Part shown: in pieces, positions 1 through 9,207 of the stretch
Layout: the number at the start of each line of letters is the position of its first letter
How positions within the stretch are numbered: position 1 is the first letter of the stretch
Origin: Phaeoceros laevis
Lineage: Eukaryota > Anthocerotophyta > Anthocerotopsida > Notothyladales
Direction: 5' to 3'
DNA: 30,263 nt
NCBI GenBank assembly: GCA_049999765.1
Contig: JBNGIQ010008557.1
Coordinates: forward strand, 1-30,263
Translations under genes and position numbers: made by a program
Notes under the pieces: model-generated
Database searches by the model: none
Told to the model about the DNA's origin: nothing
What the model saw: the letters and a program-made list of their open reading frames with translations, nothing else

Positions 1-1
1 G

Positions 2-616
2 GGAGTAACCTCCCAGTTTCTTACAAGCTATGGAGCTGCCCACTGGATTGCAGTACAACGCATTTTTCGTTATTTGAAAGGGACTGCAAAGCTAGGGCTG
101 GTTTACAGAAAGAGGCCAGAGAGACTCTTACTCACCTGCTTTTCTGATGCTGATTGGGCCACGGATACAGATACACGGAGATCCATATCAGCCAACTGCT
201 TGCTGTTGGGAACAAATGAGTTGGACTCAACAGCTATCTCGTGATATAGTAAGAAATAGCAAGTGGTGGCATTGTCCTCCACTGAAGCTGAGTATGCAGC
301 AACAGCCACTGCATCACAGGAGATCATCCACACACAAGAGTTATTGTCATCATTAGGAGAACCACAGAATGCAGCAACGCTACTGCTATGCGACAATCAA
401 TCGGCCATAGCATTAGCTCAAAATCCAATTATGCATGCAAGAAAAAAACACATAGAAATTAAGCATCACTTCATTAGACAAGTGATTGCTAATGGTCATG
501 CTAATCTCCAGTATGTCCCTACTAATGACAACGTAGCAGATGTGCTGACCAAGGCCCTATCAAAAGATAAACATGACAGATTCTGTAAGGCTACGGGACT
601 ACCTGAGAGTCCATAG
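2..616 (+). pseudogene. Ty1/copia RNase H remnant (copia-1)
   Basis: One frame from base 2 to the TAG at 614-616 reads as the end of a copia polyprotein. It shows the RT/RNase H connection (SQFLTSYGAAHWIAVQRIFR, then YLKGT), the RNase H start (CFSDADWATD), LSSTEAEY, LLCDNQSAIALAQNP, and the C-terminal block KHIEIKHHFIRQV followed by NVADVLTKAL. RNase H would remove the RNA template during reverse transcription in the particle. Two in-frame stops break it: TGA at 242, where Trp is expected, and TAG at 257, where Gln is expected; no frameshift is needed. The RT, integrase and gag lie outside the window. The C-terminus closely resembles that of copia A (6133-6311), so both belong to one family. 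Confidence 0.93.
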
Positions 617-773
617 CCATCCTGCACTCCAGAAGACAGGTCAGCAAGTATGACCGCTGTTCAATTCACCCCTTGAAGCGGCGGGTTGGCATTACAGTGG
701 CACATCTGTGCCAAGGCTCTGCACGCATAGACACCCAGACAGAGGGTTAGTGGGAGCTGAGAGCTTATTCAAG

Positions 774-1179
774 CTAGGAAAGTAAGCAGAGTGTGGAGCA
801 AACCACAGGGTGGGAGCACACCGTAACGGATGATGAGCCTTCCTTCCTCAGAGGACTCGGAGCCGGCATACAGAAACCTATCCATGCAGTTGGGAAGCAT
901 GCGGATGGCGCATTCAGCACCAATCTCGGGAAACCCTTCAGCAGCCTCCAGCGGGCATGCGCAGCCTCCAACTCTGTTTCCGCACTACTCAGCTTGGTCA
1001 ATCCGGCGCAAATTGGACATGGACTGCGATGGCGGCGCACTGCAGGATAGCTGCCAGCAACAACTCGGCACACAGGAAACCTGGTAGCAACTCCATCTCC
1101 CTCGCAGCTGTGGCACTTCGGCGTTAGCGGCGGCTAAGTTGTGAAGGACTGAGTCGAGCACGTCGGAGTGTAAGTACAT
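774..1179 (-). pseudogene. Antisense ORF downstream of copia-1 pol
   Basis: The ORF runs opposite to copia-1 and lies just past its RNase H stop. The frame ending at 1073 reads CPICAGLTKL, then ETELEAAHARWR and GFPRLVLNAP. After one frameshift (around 870-890) the next frame continues with LPNCMDRFLYA and EEGRLIIRYG. The same protein, at roughly half identity with conservative changes, is encoded by the antisense ORF of copia A (5691-6131). Homology in the antisense frame of two diverged elements suggests that it was a real protein. The CxxC pair and the ELE.AH.RWR stretch are the best conserved parts. The start is unclear; a frame starting at 1179 may be an upstream exon. I do not recognise the family and assign no function. 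Confidence 0.6.
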
Positions 1180-1306
1180 GAATGCATCGAAAACCTGTCT
1201 AAGTGGGAGTAGGAAGAACCCTAGCCCGTTTTAGGGCACGGTTCGAGTAGACATAGTTTTCATTAATAGCTTATTTAATTAGGAGTTAATCAAATAGGTA
1301 GAGAAG

Positions 1307-1332
1307 ATATGAAACGCCGGAGCGTTTCATAT
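1307..1332. repeat. Perfect 11-bp inverted repeat, 4-nt loop
   Basis: ATATGAAACGC, loop CGGA, GCGTTTCATAT. It sits between the end of copia-1 sequence and the first recognisable gypsy D sequence, close to the 5' truncation point of gypsy D. It could be the terminus of an LTR, a small terminal-inverted-repeat remnant, or a hairpin. It is too short to classify. Bases 1333-1511 hold nothing I recognise. Confidence 0.6.
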
Positions 1333-1511
1333 GCACCCCAACGTTTCAGACCTGATGGTTGACCTTCACACCTCTGTGAACGGTCGCGCCCGTACACTCA
1401 CACCTGCCTTAAAGGCAGATGGCCACACGGCCAATGTACAATCTTTTCTGAATGTAATTTCTAATTTCTGCTACAAGATCCTACAATCTTTCGCACTCGG
1501 CAGCTTGTACA

Positions 1512-2112
1512 GGCCAAGGATTGCGGGATTCACGAACATGATCGTTCAGTGATTTGGTGCACACCATTCAGACCACTCAGAAAGAGCCTTGTGGTTATGT
1601 CCTGGAGAATGTGGCTAGTGGGTTTGACAAAAGGAAAGCCATACGGGATGACTTTGCCGCGGTACGGAGCGTTTTGGGCCAAGAGTTGGTGGTGGATGCC
1701 GTGCAATTTGGGTCTAGAGCTCATCGTTTGCACGCTAAATGGACCAATTTGGCTCCATTGCATTTCATGCAGGACATCCGCACTCATACGAGCATGCCAA
1801 ATCATCTGGTTCAGGATAACATGTCCAAAGGCAGGTATCCTCAACCAGTGCTCAAAGAGGATAAGTTTCCATACTATCCTGTGAATTTCCCTTGAGGTCC
1901 AAGAAAGGCATGGCCGACCTTTGTGACCAAACATCGGTCCTATGAATTCTGCAATAAGGGTCCAGGTGTTGTCTACAATCGCCATGGAGAATCCCTGAGA
2001 GAGGGAGCTAGCTATGGGGTTTCAGGCAGAGACCACCGCAGCCGTAGGAGTGGAGGACCAAGCCAGGTGTCGATTATTAGGGCAAGCCTTTGACATGAAC
2101 ACCATTTGTTGG
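1512..2112 (+). pseudogene. Gypsy D: C-terminal half of a cytosine-5 DNA methyltransferase domain
   Basis: This segment encodes the second half of a C5-MTase fused upstream of the reverse transcriptase. Visible blocks are GIHEHDRSVIW (the region after motif IV), YVLENVASGFDKR (motif VI with its Glu-Asn), QFGSRAHRLHAKWTNLAP (motif VIII, Dnmt3-like R.R..W.NL), a target-recognition stretch with KAWPTFVTK, and MGFQAETTAAVGV plus ARCRLLGQAFDMN (motif X). The same blocks in the same order occur in gypsy C (14751-15713). Motifs I-IV with the catalytic cysteine are missing, because the element is truncated on its 5' side. Frameshifts near 1550 and 2000 and a TGA at about 1893 (Gly in the homologue) make it a pseudogene. 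C5-MTases transfer methyl from S-adenosylmethionine to cytosine in DNA. Confidence 0.88.
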
Positions 2113-2230
2113 GTGTTTAGTTCGGCATTGGCGTTCCAATTGACCACGCAGCGGAGGCTAGGAATTCCCCATCGATTGTGTTTTCGGCTGGAATGTCCAG
2201 CTCTTACAGCCCTCCAACAGGATTTGGACC

Positions 2231-3861
2231 GTGAGCCCAGACCAGAAGGTGAACCGGAGATTGCCACTACTCACTATCAACCTTCGCCACAGCCACTGGA
2301 GCCAGTGGCACATTGGGGAGCAACTAGCAGTCAGCGAGCGCTTACAGTTACGCAATCTGCTCGAACGCTCTAGGCATGTGTTTGCCTTCACTATGGCTGA
2401 CCTGGGTGTGTACGAGCGTACAAAGTTTAACATCGACACCCTCACTGACAAACCCATATTTCAGAAACCACACCGGTTGAGTCAATATGAGCAAGAGTTG
2501 GTACAGAAGCGATGTGAGGAACTATTAAAAAATGGCTTGATTCGGAAATCCCATTCACAGCATGCAGCGGCGATGGTGATGCCTCGCAAGAGGGTGCCAA
2601 TGGCGAGTGGACGGAGCGGCAAATGTGTGGAGACTATTGTCCTCTTAGTGAAGTCACCCCACATGATCACTATCCCATGCCTACCCCGGATGAGATCTTT
2701 GATGCACTTGGGACTTCCAAGTATTTCAGTATCCTTGATCTGCGGCAAGGCTTCAATCAAATCGCTATCAAAGAACCCCATAAGTACAAAACTGCTTTCT
2801 GGGGAAAGGATCGTCTGTATGAGTGGAATGTCATGCCCTTTGGATTGAAGAATGCGCCCGTTCATTTCCAGCGAGTCATGGATGTTGAGTTAAGGGGCTT
2901 GCCGTTTGCCAGGTGCTACATCGATGACATCATCGTTTACAGCAATACCCTAGAGGAGCATCTTATGCATATTGAAGCTGTCTTTAAGCGATTGGAGGCA
3001 TGTGTACTCAAGGTACATCCCGGGAAGTGTAAGTTTGCCACAGATAACGTGCTATATCTGGGTCATTGGATCACCCCAGATGGTGTCTCACCTTATGCTG
3101 TTAAGGTTCAAGCTATCGCCAAATTGAGTCTGCCTACAGATGTGCTCAAGTTGCGGGCATTTCTAGGGTTGGTGGGTTATTATCGGAAGTTCATTCCTCA
3201 TATGAGCACGGTAGCCAAACCCCTTACCACCCTATTGAAGCAGACTCAGAAATGGCAGTGGACGCAGACTGAAGAGCTGGCATTCTTGGAGCTCAAAGAG
3301 AGGTTGATGTCAGCTCCGTTGTTGCGCCGACCCGACTTCAAGCAGCCGTTTCAGTTGTACACGGATTGGAGTAGCACTGGTCTTGGTGCTATTTTAGCTC
3401 AACGTGATGATGGCAATGAAAGGGTGGTTGCCTATGCCAGCCATAGCAATGATCAAGCGGAATCCAACTATTCCAGTTATGAAGGGGAATGCTTGGCAGC
3501 TGTCTGGGCCGTTCAACATTTCCGTCCTTATCTGTATGGGACCACCTTTCAGTTGATCACGGATCATCAACCACTATATTGGTTGATGACCAACTCAAAG
3601 CTGCGCGGCAAATTGGCGCGCTGGGCTTCGATGTTACAGGAATATTTGTTCATGTTGGAGCATCGGGCAGGCCGGGTGCATTCCAATGCTGATGGGTTGT
3701 CACGCAATCCACTATCCGACACGGCGGATGTCATTGGCGCCCGGCAGGATCACGATCCGCCGCAGTCAGCTTGGGGAAGCAAGATGGACACCCAGTCAAT
3801 TTTTGGCATTAATGGCAGAAGAGGAGAATCTAGATTGGAGTCTTACCGCTGCCGTAACTGA
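2231..3861 (+). pseudogene. Gypsy D: reverse transcriptase and RNase H
   Basis: The RT N-terminus is in one frame from 2231 (RHVFAFTMADLGVYERTKFN, PHRLSQYEQELVQKRCEELL, NGLIRKSHS). A frameshift near 2610 moves to the frame that carries CGDYCPLSEVTPHDHYPMP, FSILDLRQGFNQI (catalytic Asp), VMPFGLKNAPVHFQRVMD and CYIDDIIVYS (catalytic YIDD). The thumb/connection has LRAFLGLVGYYRKFIPHMS. RNase H follows: LYTDWSSTGLGAILAQ, YSSYEGECLAAVWAV, ITDHQPLYWLM, HRAGRVHSNADGLSR, with the acidic residues present. This is Ty3/gypsy order, RNase H before integrase. The RT active site is unmutated, so the frameshifts are the main damage. The polyprotein is continuous with the methyltransferase segment upstream and the integrase downstream. 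Confidence 0.97.
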
Positions 3862-5192
3862 AACTGTCCGTGAAATCTGGATAGATCAGCTTGCACTAGA
3901 TTACCTAAAAACGGGACAAGTGCCAGCGGACGCCACGGCGCCGCTGATTAACAAGTTGAAGAAGAAGGCCAATAAGTATGTATGGAAGGAGGATTAGTTG
4001 TTCCTCCGGGATGCAGCAAGGGATCGAATCATTCCTCCACCAGCGAATCGCATACGGCTGATTCAGCAGGTTCATGAAGAATTGGGGCATTTCGGTACCA
4101 AGCGCACTTATAGCATGCTGAGACCTAAGTATTTCTGGGCTGGCATGTATGCCCAGGTGGAGCGAGAGCTTGCCAGATGCCGTGTGTGTGACCGAGTACG
4201 TTCTCGGTTCACAGCCAATGATGTTTTTTTTTTCGCGCAAAAATGATGTGGCATTATATTCCTTACCCATTCGAGGTCTCTTTTACAGATGGAGTGTTGA
4301 CTTTATGCCCGACATGCCCATCTCCCGGAATGGGAACAAGCATGTCATGGTAATGATTGAGCATTTCAGCAAATGGGTGGAGATCGTCGTGCTGCCTTAA
4401 CCAAATTCTAAGCATACTAGCGAGGCCTTTCTGCAATGCGTGCTTAGCCGCTTCGAGTCATGTGCTAAGGTCCTCATAGACCAAGGCAAGGAGTTTCGAA
4501 AAGATTTTCAGGATTTGCTAGATAGAAGCTTGATTGATCATCGGAAGACGTCTCGAGACCACCCTCAAGCTGATGGTTTAGCTGAGCGTATGGTCCAAAC
4601 CTTGAAACGGGCATTGAGGAAGTATTGTTTGGAGAATGATCCCAAGTCTTGGGATGAGGCGCTGCCCTACATGGTGCTAGGTTATCGTGTCAGCACACAA
4701 GCCGCTCTTGGGAACTTTTCTCAATATTATCTGCTTTTTAGACGGCAGCCGTCGCTGCCCAACGTACTGGAGTACAAGTTACTACAACTAGTCTCATGGG
4801 ACACTCCAGCTGATTGCTTAACAGACTTGCAGAAGCGGGCAACGTTGTTCAAGCGCATTATGCCCATTGCCATGGAGAACTTGGCGATTGCACGACATCG
4901 TGATCAACTTCGTTATGCTCACACTCGGAGTGGGACTTGGAAGCCCAAGTTTTGGAGGTTTGAAGTGGGGGATTTCGTTTATCTTAAACGGTGCCCCAAG
5001 GATACACTAGATGTTCCAACCAGCAGGGTTATCCTTCGGATAGTGGCGGTTCAAATGAATGGTATCTTGGAGTTGGGGGGTTCTGATGGGCGCCGTTGGA
5101 AGGAGCATTTGAAGCATTGTGCCCCTTGTCATCTACCTCATATTGACCCGGATTTGAAACCTACCACCTGGACCCCTCCTAAAGACTTCGAG

Positions 5193-5241
5193 TGCGACAT
5201 TTGCGGGAGAATTGATGATGAAGACTCTCTTCTCATGTGTG
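5193..5241 (+). pseudogene. Gypsy D: first half of a C-terminal PHD finger
   Basis: After the integrase C-terminal domain the frame reads FECDICGRIDDEDSLLMC, which matches the first three cysteines of a C4HC3 PHD finger (C-x2-C, an acidic stretch, LLxC). At 5241 the coding sequence stops abruptly at the LTR of copia A. The missing half is found in the same orientation at 22130-22224, beyond copia A. PHD fingers bind histone H3 tails, often with methylation-state preference. On an integrase this suggests targeting of insertion to particular chromatin; that role is inference. Confidence 0.9.
5237..5241. repeat. Target-site duplication of copia A, left copy (GTGTG)
   Basis: GTGTG here and at 22130-22134 flank copia A exactly. 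Removing the element and one GTGTG restores the spacing expected between the third and fourth cysteines of the PHD finger. Five base pairs is a usual duplication length for LTR retrotransposons. Confidence 0.85.
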
Positions 5242-5430
5242 TCTAGAACTTAGGATCGATGACAGACAAATTGCCTAAAGAGATGATAGATTAGTACGTG
5301 CCCGTGTGGCCGCTTAAAAGATGCGTGTGAGGACATGACCGTTGGGAGTGTCCCGTGACTCGTGGCGGTTGCCATTTCATTATGTCGTTATGAATCTTGG
5401 CGATTCATATCCGACTGTTCACTATTTAAT
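5242..5430 (-). repeat. Copia A 3' LTR (partial, runs into gap)
   Basis: Matches 21854-22060 at about 92-93%, starting TCTAGAACTTAGGATCGAT and ending at the N run. The rest of the LTR (about 70 bp by comparison with the right copy) must lie in the gap. It lacks one unit of a 17-bp tandem duplication present in the other LTR (21942-21975). Confidence 0.9.
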
Positions 5431-5530
5431 NNNNNNNNNNNNNNNNNNNNNNNNNNNNNNNNNNNNNNNNNNNNNNNNNNNNNNNNNNNNNNNNNNNNNN
5501 NNNNNNNNNNNNNNNNNNNNNNNNNNNNNN
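5431..5530. other. Assembly gap, 100 N
   Basis: Exactly 100 N, the usual placeholder for a scaffold gap of unknown size. It falls inside a repeated LTR, a typical place for an assembly to break. The true length is unknown. Confidence 0.97.
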
Positions 5531-5690
5531 GGTTAGGGCATCGAAGCCGAGTTAGGGCTCGCCTTGCTCTCGGTTTTCGGCCGCCGACCACTTATTCTCA
5601 AACGTGAACTTTCTGTCCCTTACTTCTCGAGCTCCGAGCTCTTGTTGCTGTCATGGCCATGAATTGCAACTTTGATGCTGCTGTTCTGTC

Positions 5691-6131
5691 TTGGCGTTGT
5701 TCCTTGTGTTGCTGGCATGTGCTGTGCGTTGGCGCCAACCTTGCAGTGTATGCGCTAAGTTTGCAAAGCTGTATTCCCTGGAGGAAGAGCTGGAAATTGC
5801 TCACTCTCGCTGGCGGACTGCACAGGGGATGCCACAGCTTGCGTTAGATGCTCCCTTCCGGTTCCTTCCCAACTGTCTTGAAAAATTCATGTATGCTAGG
5901 TGCGAATTCACCGAAGATGGGAGGCATTTTCTCAGATATGGCGAGTACTCCCACTGCCTGCTTAGTCTTGCTGTTCTTCGTGTTTCCAATGTACTGACTA
6001 CTGTCTTGGTGTGTTGCTGGTGCAGAACCATGGTGGCGCTGTACTTCAAAGATGCCATACAGGCAATTCAAGTGCTCTTGAAAAGACTCTGCATGCATCA
6101 GCAGTTGTTCCTAGCTAGGTGGAGTAGGTAA
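5691..6131 (+). CDS. Antisense ORF downstream of copia A pol
   Basis: An open frame of up to 146 codons on the strand opposite copia A, between its RNase H stop and 3' LTR. It reads CSVCAKFAKLYSLEEELEIA, HSRWR, MPQLALDAPFRFLPNCLEKF and EDGRHFLRYGEYSH. The homologous product in copia-1 (774-1179) shares C..C....KL, ELE.AH.RWR, G.P.L.L.AP, LPNC...F.YA and E.GR...RYG, with D/E, K/R and I/L/M exchanges. I see no standard start in frame (5691 is TTG). CTTGCAG near 5740-5752 and GGTGCAG near 6018-6024 look like splice acceptors, so the gene may be spliced. Known plant LTR elements such as Grande carry antisense ORFs at this place; this family is unknown to me. Confidence 0.6.
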   Translation: MALFLVLLACAVRWRQPCSVCAKFAKLYSLEEELEIAHSRWRTAQGMPQLALDAPFRFLPNCLEKFMYARCEFTEDGRHFLRYGEYSHCLLSLAVLRVSNVLTTVLVCCWCRTMVALYFKDAIQAIQVLLKRLCMHQQLFLARWSR

Positions 6132-6132
6132 A

Positions 6133-6311
6133 CTAGGTGGTTGGACACTCCACTAACCCCATGGCTTGTGAGAATTTCTCATGCTTATCACGAGGTAGAG
6201 GTTTTGTTAGCAAGTCTGCAATGTTTTCATGCGTAGACACATATTGTAGATTTACATGTCCTTCAGAGATGACTTGCCTGATGAAGTGGTGTTTTATTTC
6301 TATATGCTTAG
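6133..6311 (-). pseudogene. Copia A: C-terminal RNase H fragment
   Basis: The minus strand reads TKHIEIKHHFIRQVISEGHV, then LQYVSTHENIADLLTKPLPR and a stop at 6133-6135. This is the end of a copia RNase H, close to copia-1 (KHIEIKHHFIRQVIANGHAN, NVADVLTKAL). The frame is cut at 6311 directly by the copia B LTR. The upstream RNase H, RT and integrase of this element are absent from the window, so this fragment is the main evidence that copia A once had a full pol. Confidence 0.9.
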
Positions 6312-6557
6312 TGCTGTAGTTCGGGATTGAGCGTGCGAGCGCGAGAGAGACACGAAGTTGTAGAATAGAATTGTATTAACAGTCACGCAGTGGTGACTTA
6401 CATAGCCACGCGAAGGTGGCCATTGGTATCTTAGGACAGGTAGTTATTTAACCAATAACTACCTAACTATACACTTCTTAACCACAGCCAATGTGACCAT
6501 GATTACTATATAAGTATGGGTTGAATATTGAACAAAAACCTAAACCTAACCCCAATA
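6312..6557 (-). repeat. Copia B 3' LTR
   Basis: 246 bp, about 97% identical to 12926-13171. On the minus strand it begins TATTGGGGTTAGG and ends CTACAGCA. Just internal to it is a G-rich tract (minus GAGTGGGGG, 6558-6566) that would serve as the polypurine tract for plus-strand priming. Confidence 0.95.
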
Positions 6558-6591
6558 CCCCCACTCAATCCATACTTCGACTTTCTGCCAC

Positions 6592-7083
6592 TTGAACTCA
6601 CACCGCCAGCTGCTCACGCTCCCAACTTTCGCAACAATGTTGCTTGTGCTTCTCACGCCACTTCTGCCGGTGTTGAGCATGGCCGCCAGGCTTCTACGCG
6701 TGTTGACTGACCTGCTTAGTGAATTTCTTTACAGCTTGGAGAGACTGATTGCAGAGCTTGAAGTAGACAGGGATTTCTCCCCGAGCAACTTGACCACTGC
6801 AGCTGCATCTGCTGTGTGGGCAGACAATAGCTTGTCTTTCTCCGAATCTCAGTATCTTTCACTTGAGCGGCGTCAGCAACTTCCGGTTGGAAGTCTCAGA
6901 GGTTGTCAGCTCCGCGGCTGTGGTGAAGATTGGGCGCCAGCTACCTTCATATGCAGGAGGTCGGGTCTGAGGATAAAACGCACTTCCATACGCTCCAGCT
7001 CGGCTTCCAAGTGCACAAATTACTATGGTACGCCAATCCTCACACGTCCCCAGCTTTGCCAATCATTACGTGCAGCAGATTAG
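6592..7083 (+). CDS. Antisense ORF downstream of copia B pol
   Basis: A 163-codon ORF opposite copia B, between its RNase H stop (7196) and the polypurine tract. The N-terminal part has a hydrophobic run (TMLLVLLTPLLPVLSMAARL) that could be a signal peptide or membrane segment, then a leucine-rich acidic stretch (LLSEFLYSLERLIAELEVDR). The C-terminal half is Cys/Arg-rich. I see no clear similarity to the antisense protein of copia A and copia-1. A pyrimidine-rich run ending in GTTGTGCAG near 7120-7131 resembles a splice acceptor. It occupies the same slot as the other two antisense ORFs, but it could be a chance ORF. Confidence 0.4.
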   Translation: MNSHRQLLTLPTFATMLLVLLTPLLPVLSMAARLLRVLTDLLSEFLYSLERLIAELEVDRDFSPSNLTTAAASAVWADNSLSFSESQYLSLERRQQLPVGSLRGCQLRGCGEDWAPATFICRRSGLRIKRTSIRSSSASKCTNYYGTPILTRPQLCQSLRAAD

Positions 7084-7195
7084 TATGGCCTGACTGGTGT
7101 ACGGTGGTTGTGCTTTGTTTTGTGTTGTGCAGTGCCTGACCACGAAGTTCAGGCGTGATAACCATGCATGAGGTGGGTGCAGGTCTGTTCTGACA

Positions 7196-7912
7196 CTACC
7201 AATGCGTGCACGATATTCTACCTAGCCTAGGAATACTAATGTTCTTGTTGTTGTTGTCTTCAGGCACCAGTCCAAGATTTACACAGTGCCAAAAATGCAA
7301 TTCGCTGGGCAAGGACTTGGTCAGTATGTCTACAGTATTCTCGGAGGTGTTGACATATTCCAAGGTGATGTCCCCATTTGCAACCGCCTCTCGCACAAAA
7401 TGGTAATGTACTTCAATATGCTTCGTGCAAGCATGATAAACAGGGTTGCCAGCGAGTGCAATTGCTCCCTGGTTGTCACAGCGCAGGACAGTAGGAGATT
7501 CCTGCTTGTTCCCCGTATCCTCCAGACATCTATGATCCCATATAGCTTCTTTTGCGGCAACGGTTAAAGCTTTTCATTCCGCCTCTGTACTAGATAAACA
7601 ATTGTTATTGTTCTTTTTACAGAACCATGCAAAAGGTCCTCCTGCTAACATAAAGACGTATGCAGCGACTGATTTCCTGCTATCAGGGTCGGCAGCCCAG
7701 TCGCTGTTACAGTACCCTTGGAGTGTGAGTATCTTTTTATCTGAATCAGTATACACAATGCAGTATCCTTTGGTTTGTTTGAGGTATCTCAAAATGCGTT
7801 TAACCTGAATCCAGTGCTCTGCTCCATAGTATGACAGAAACTGGGAAACCACATGAACTGCAAAAGAAATATCTGGTCTGGTAAGACATTGCAAATAGGT
7901 TAGTGTGCCCAC
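7196..7912 (-). pseudogene. Copia B: RT connection and RNase H
   Basis: One frame from 7912 to the stop at 7196 with an internal TGA at 7574. Blocks: GTLTYLQCLTRPDISFAVHV, HWIQVKRILRYLKQT, GYCNSDWAADPDSRKSVAAY, LSSTEAE (TGA follows, where Tyr or Trp is usual), LRCDNQGAIALAGNP, the KHIEVHYHFVREAV block and NTVDILTKSLP. Acidic RNase H residues are present. The frame continues from the RT segment (7916-8551) across one TAA. The C-terminus differs from copia A, so B is a separate family. Confidence 0.93.
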
Positions 7913-7915
7913 ATC

Positions 7916-8627
7916 TTACTTATACGGGATCCTAGTCATCTCATATTTTTCTGCTGCTGTTCTTGCACACTGTTCCCTTGACAGCCTAACACCTGACGTC
8001 AAAGGAGTGTTAGTGCTATGTGCTTCAGACATGTTAAACTGCTTTAAGCTGTCATCTATGTATTTCTTCTGAGAGAGTGTCAGGGTACGTGCAGCCCTGT
8101 CCCTTGTGACTTCGACACCCAGGCACCACTTGAGCTCGCCAATGTTGGTCATATCAAACTCATCAGAGTTCAAGAGATTCTTCACAGTTTGGAGCAAGCT
8201 ACCTGGCCCAGTGGATGCTGCCAAAATTAGGTCGTCGACATACACGAGCAAGAGAAGGTAAGCCTCCTTCCTTCGTAACACATATAGGTTAGAGTCTACC
8301 ATCCCTTTGGTAAAACCATACCTCAATAAGAATGTGTCTATTTGTGTATGCCACGCCCTCGGGCTTTGTTTTAGACCATATATAGTTTTGTGTAGCTTAC
8401 ACACCAGATCCTCTTTTCCAGGTTGGACATAGCCCTCTGGTTGGGCCACATACAGCTCTTCCTCAAGAGTCCCATGAAGGAAAGCGGTCTTGACATCCAT
8501 TTGGTGGAGATCAAGGTCGTTGTGTGCTGAGAGTGCCATCACCAAACGCAAATGGAGAATTTGACTGCAGGAGCAAAGGTCTCAAAATAGTCTTCGCCAT
8601 ACCTTTGAGAGAACCTGTGTACAACAA
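7916..8627 (-). pseudogene. Copia B: reverse transcriptase
   Basis: Blocks in order: QMDVKTAFLHGTLEEELYVA (catalytic Asp), QPEGYV, KLHKTIYGLKQSPRAWH, LLLVYVDDLILAAS (catalytic YVDD), DMTNIGELKWCLGVEV and SQKKYIDDSLKQFNM. The RT converts genomic RNA to cDNA within the particle. The first part, RYKA with downstream GEDYFETFAPAVKF, is joined through a frameshift at about 8551-8629. A TAA at 7913-7915 separates it from the RNase H part. The catalytic residues are intact. Confidence 0.95.
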
Positions 8628-8628
8628 G

Positions 8629-9207
8629 TCATGCTTTGTACCTGGCAATGGTGCCATCAACATTGAACTTGGTTATAAATACCCATTTGTTGGAGATTGC
8701 CTTACGTCCAGGTAGGAGTTTCTGCGGCGACCAAGTGCCACTCTCCATCAAAGAATCATACTCCTCCTGTACGGCCTTCTTCCATTGCTTCGCATCAGGT
8801 CCAGTGTAAGCCTCTCGCATTGTGGTAGGGTCTAGTGGCGTGGTCATGGCGACTGCAAGAGCCTGAGCCTCCTCCCGATTAAAACTGAAGGAGGGCACCC
8901 CTTTCGGTGCAGTCAGAAGAGCTGAGACATCGTCATCATCCTTCTCTGAGATATCCCCCACTGGCTCAATAGGAGGGGATGTCGAAGCATTCCCAGTATT
9001 CCAGTTAGTATGATTGTGCCTGCTAGTCCAGTCGCTAGGATTGAAGTAGGCTGGTGCAGTCCAAGTACGTGTAGGTCGAGTTGATGCAGGTGGTGCAGCT
9101 GGGGGCTCCAACAAATCAGGTTCATGCATGTCGTCAACTTGCATTGCTTCTAGTGCATCCTCGACTAATACTTCTGGTGCAACAGCTAAGTGCTCATGAC
9201 CGTCCAC
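8629..9207 (-). pseudogene. Copia B: integrase-RT linker and RT N-terminus
   Basis: 192 codons. The first half is an acidic, proline-rich linker (PPAAPPASTRPTRTW, EKDDDDVSALL), as usual between copia integrase and RT. The second half is the start of the RT: GPDAKQWKKAVQEEYDSLME, GTWSPQKLLPGRKAISNKWV, FITKFNVDGTIARYKA. Its frame differs from both the integrase (9207-10433) and the RT core, so two frameshifts flank it. Confidence 0.9.

Larger units (their letters stand above)
3795..5241 (+). pseudogene. Gypsy D: integrase
   Basis: The N-terminal zinc-binding module reads VHEELGHFGTKRTYSML, then ERELARCRVCDRV (HHCC). The catalytic core follows: RWSVDFMPDMPISRNGNKHV (first Asp), VLIDQGKEFRKDF (second Asp) and GLAERMVQTLKRALRKY (Glu), a D,D-35-E core. 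The C-terminal domain has WRFEVGDFVYLKR. Damage: TAG at 3995, TAA at 4398 where Gln is plausible, and a frameshift at a run of ten T near 4226. Integrase joins the cDNA ends to host DNA in the nucleus. Instead of the chromodomain found in chromoviral gypsy elements, the protein runs into a PHD finger, described separately. Confidence 0.95.

Noticed and set aside
1331-1552. 73-codon plus-strand ORF ahead of the methyltransferase fragment.
   Set aside because: No similarity to MTase motifs I-IV or to any other domain I know; probably chance in the truncated junction region.
1530-1985. 151-codon minus-strand ORF over the gypsy D methyltransferase.
   Set aside because: It is the antisense shadow of the MTase segment; the plus-strand frames show the conserved motifs.
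8524-8715. Plus-strand ORFs across copia B and gypsy C (for example 10089-10427, 10676-11026, 14152-14514).
   Set aside because: They lie opposite well-recognised polyprotein domains and show no domain of their own.
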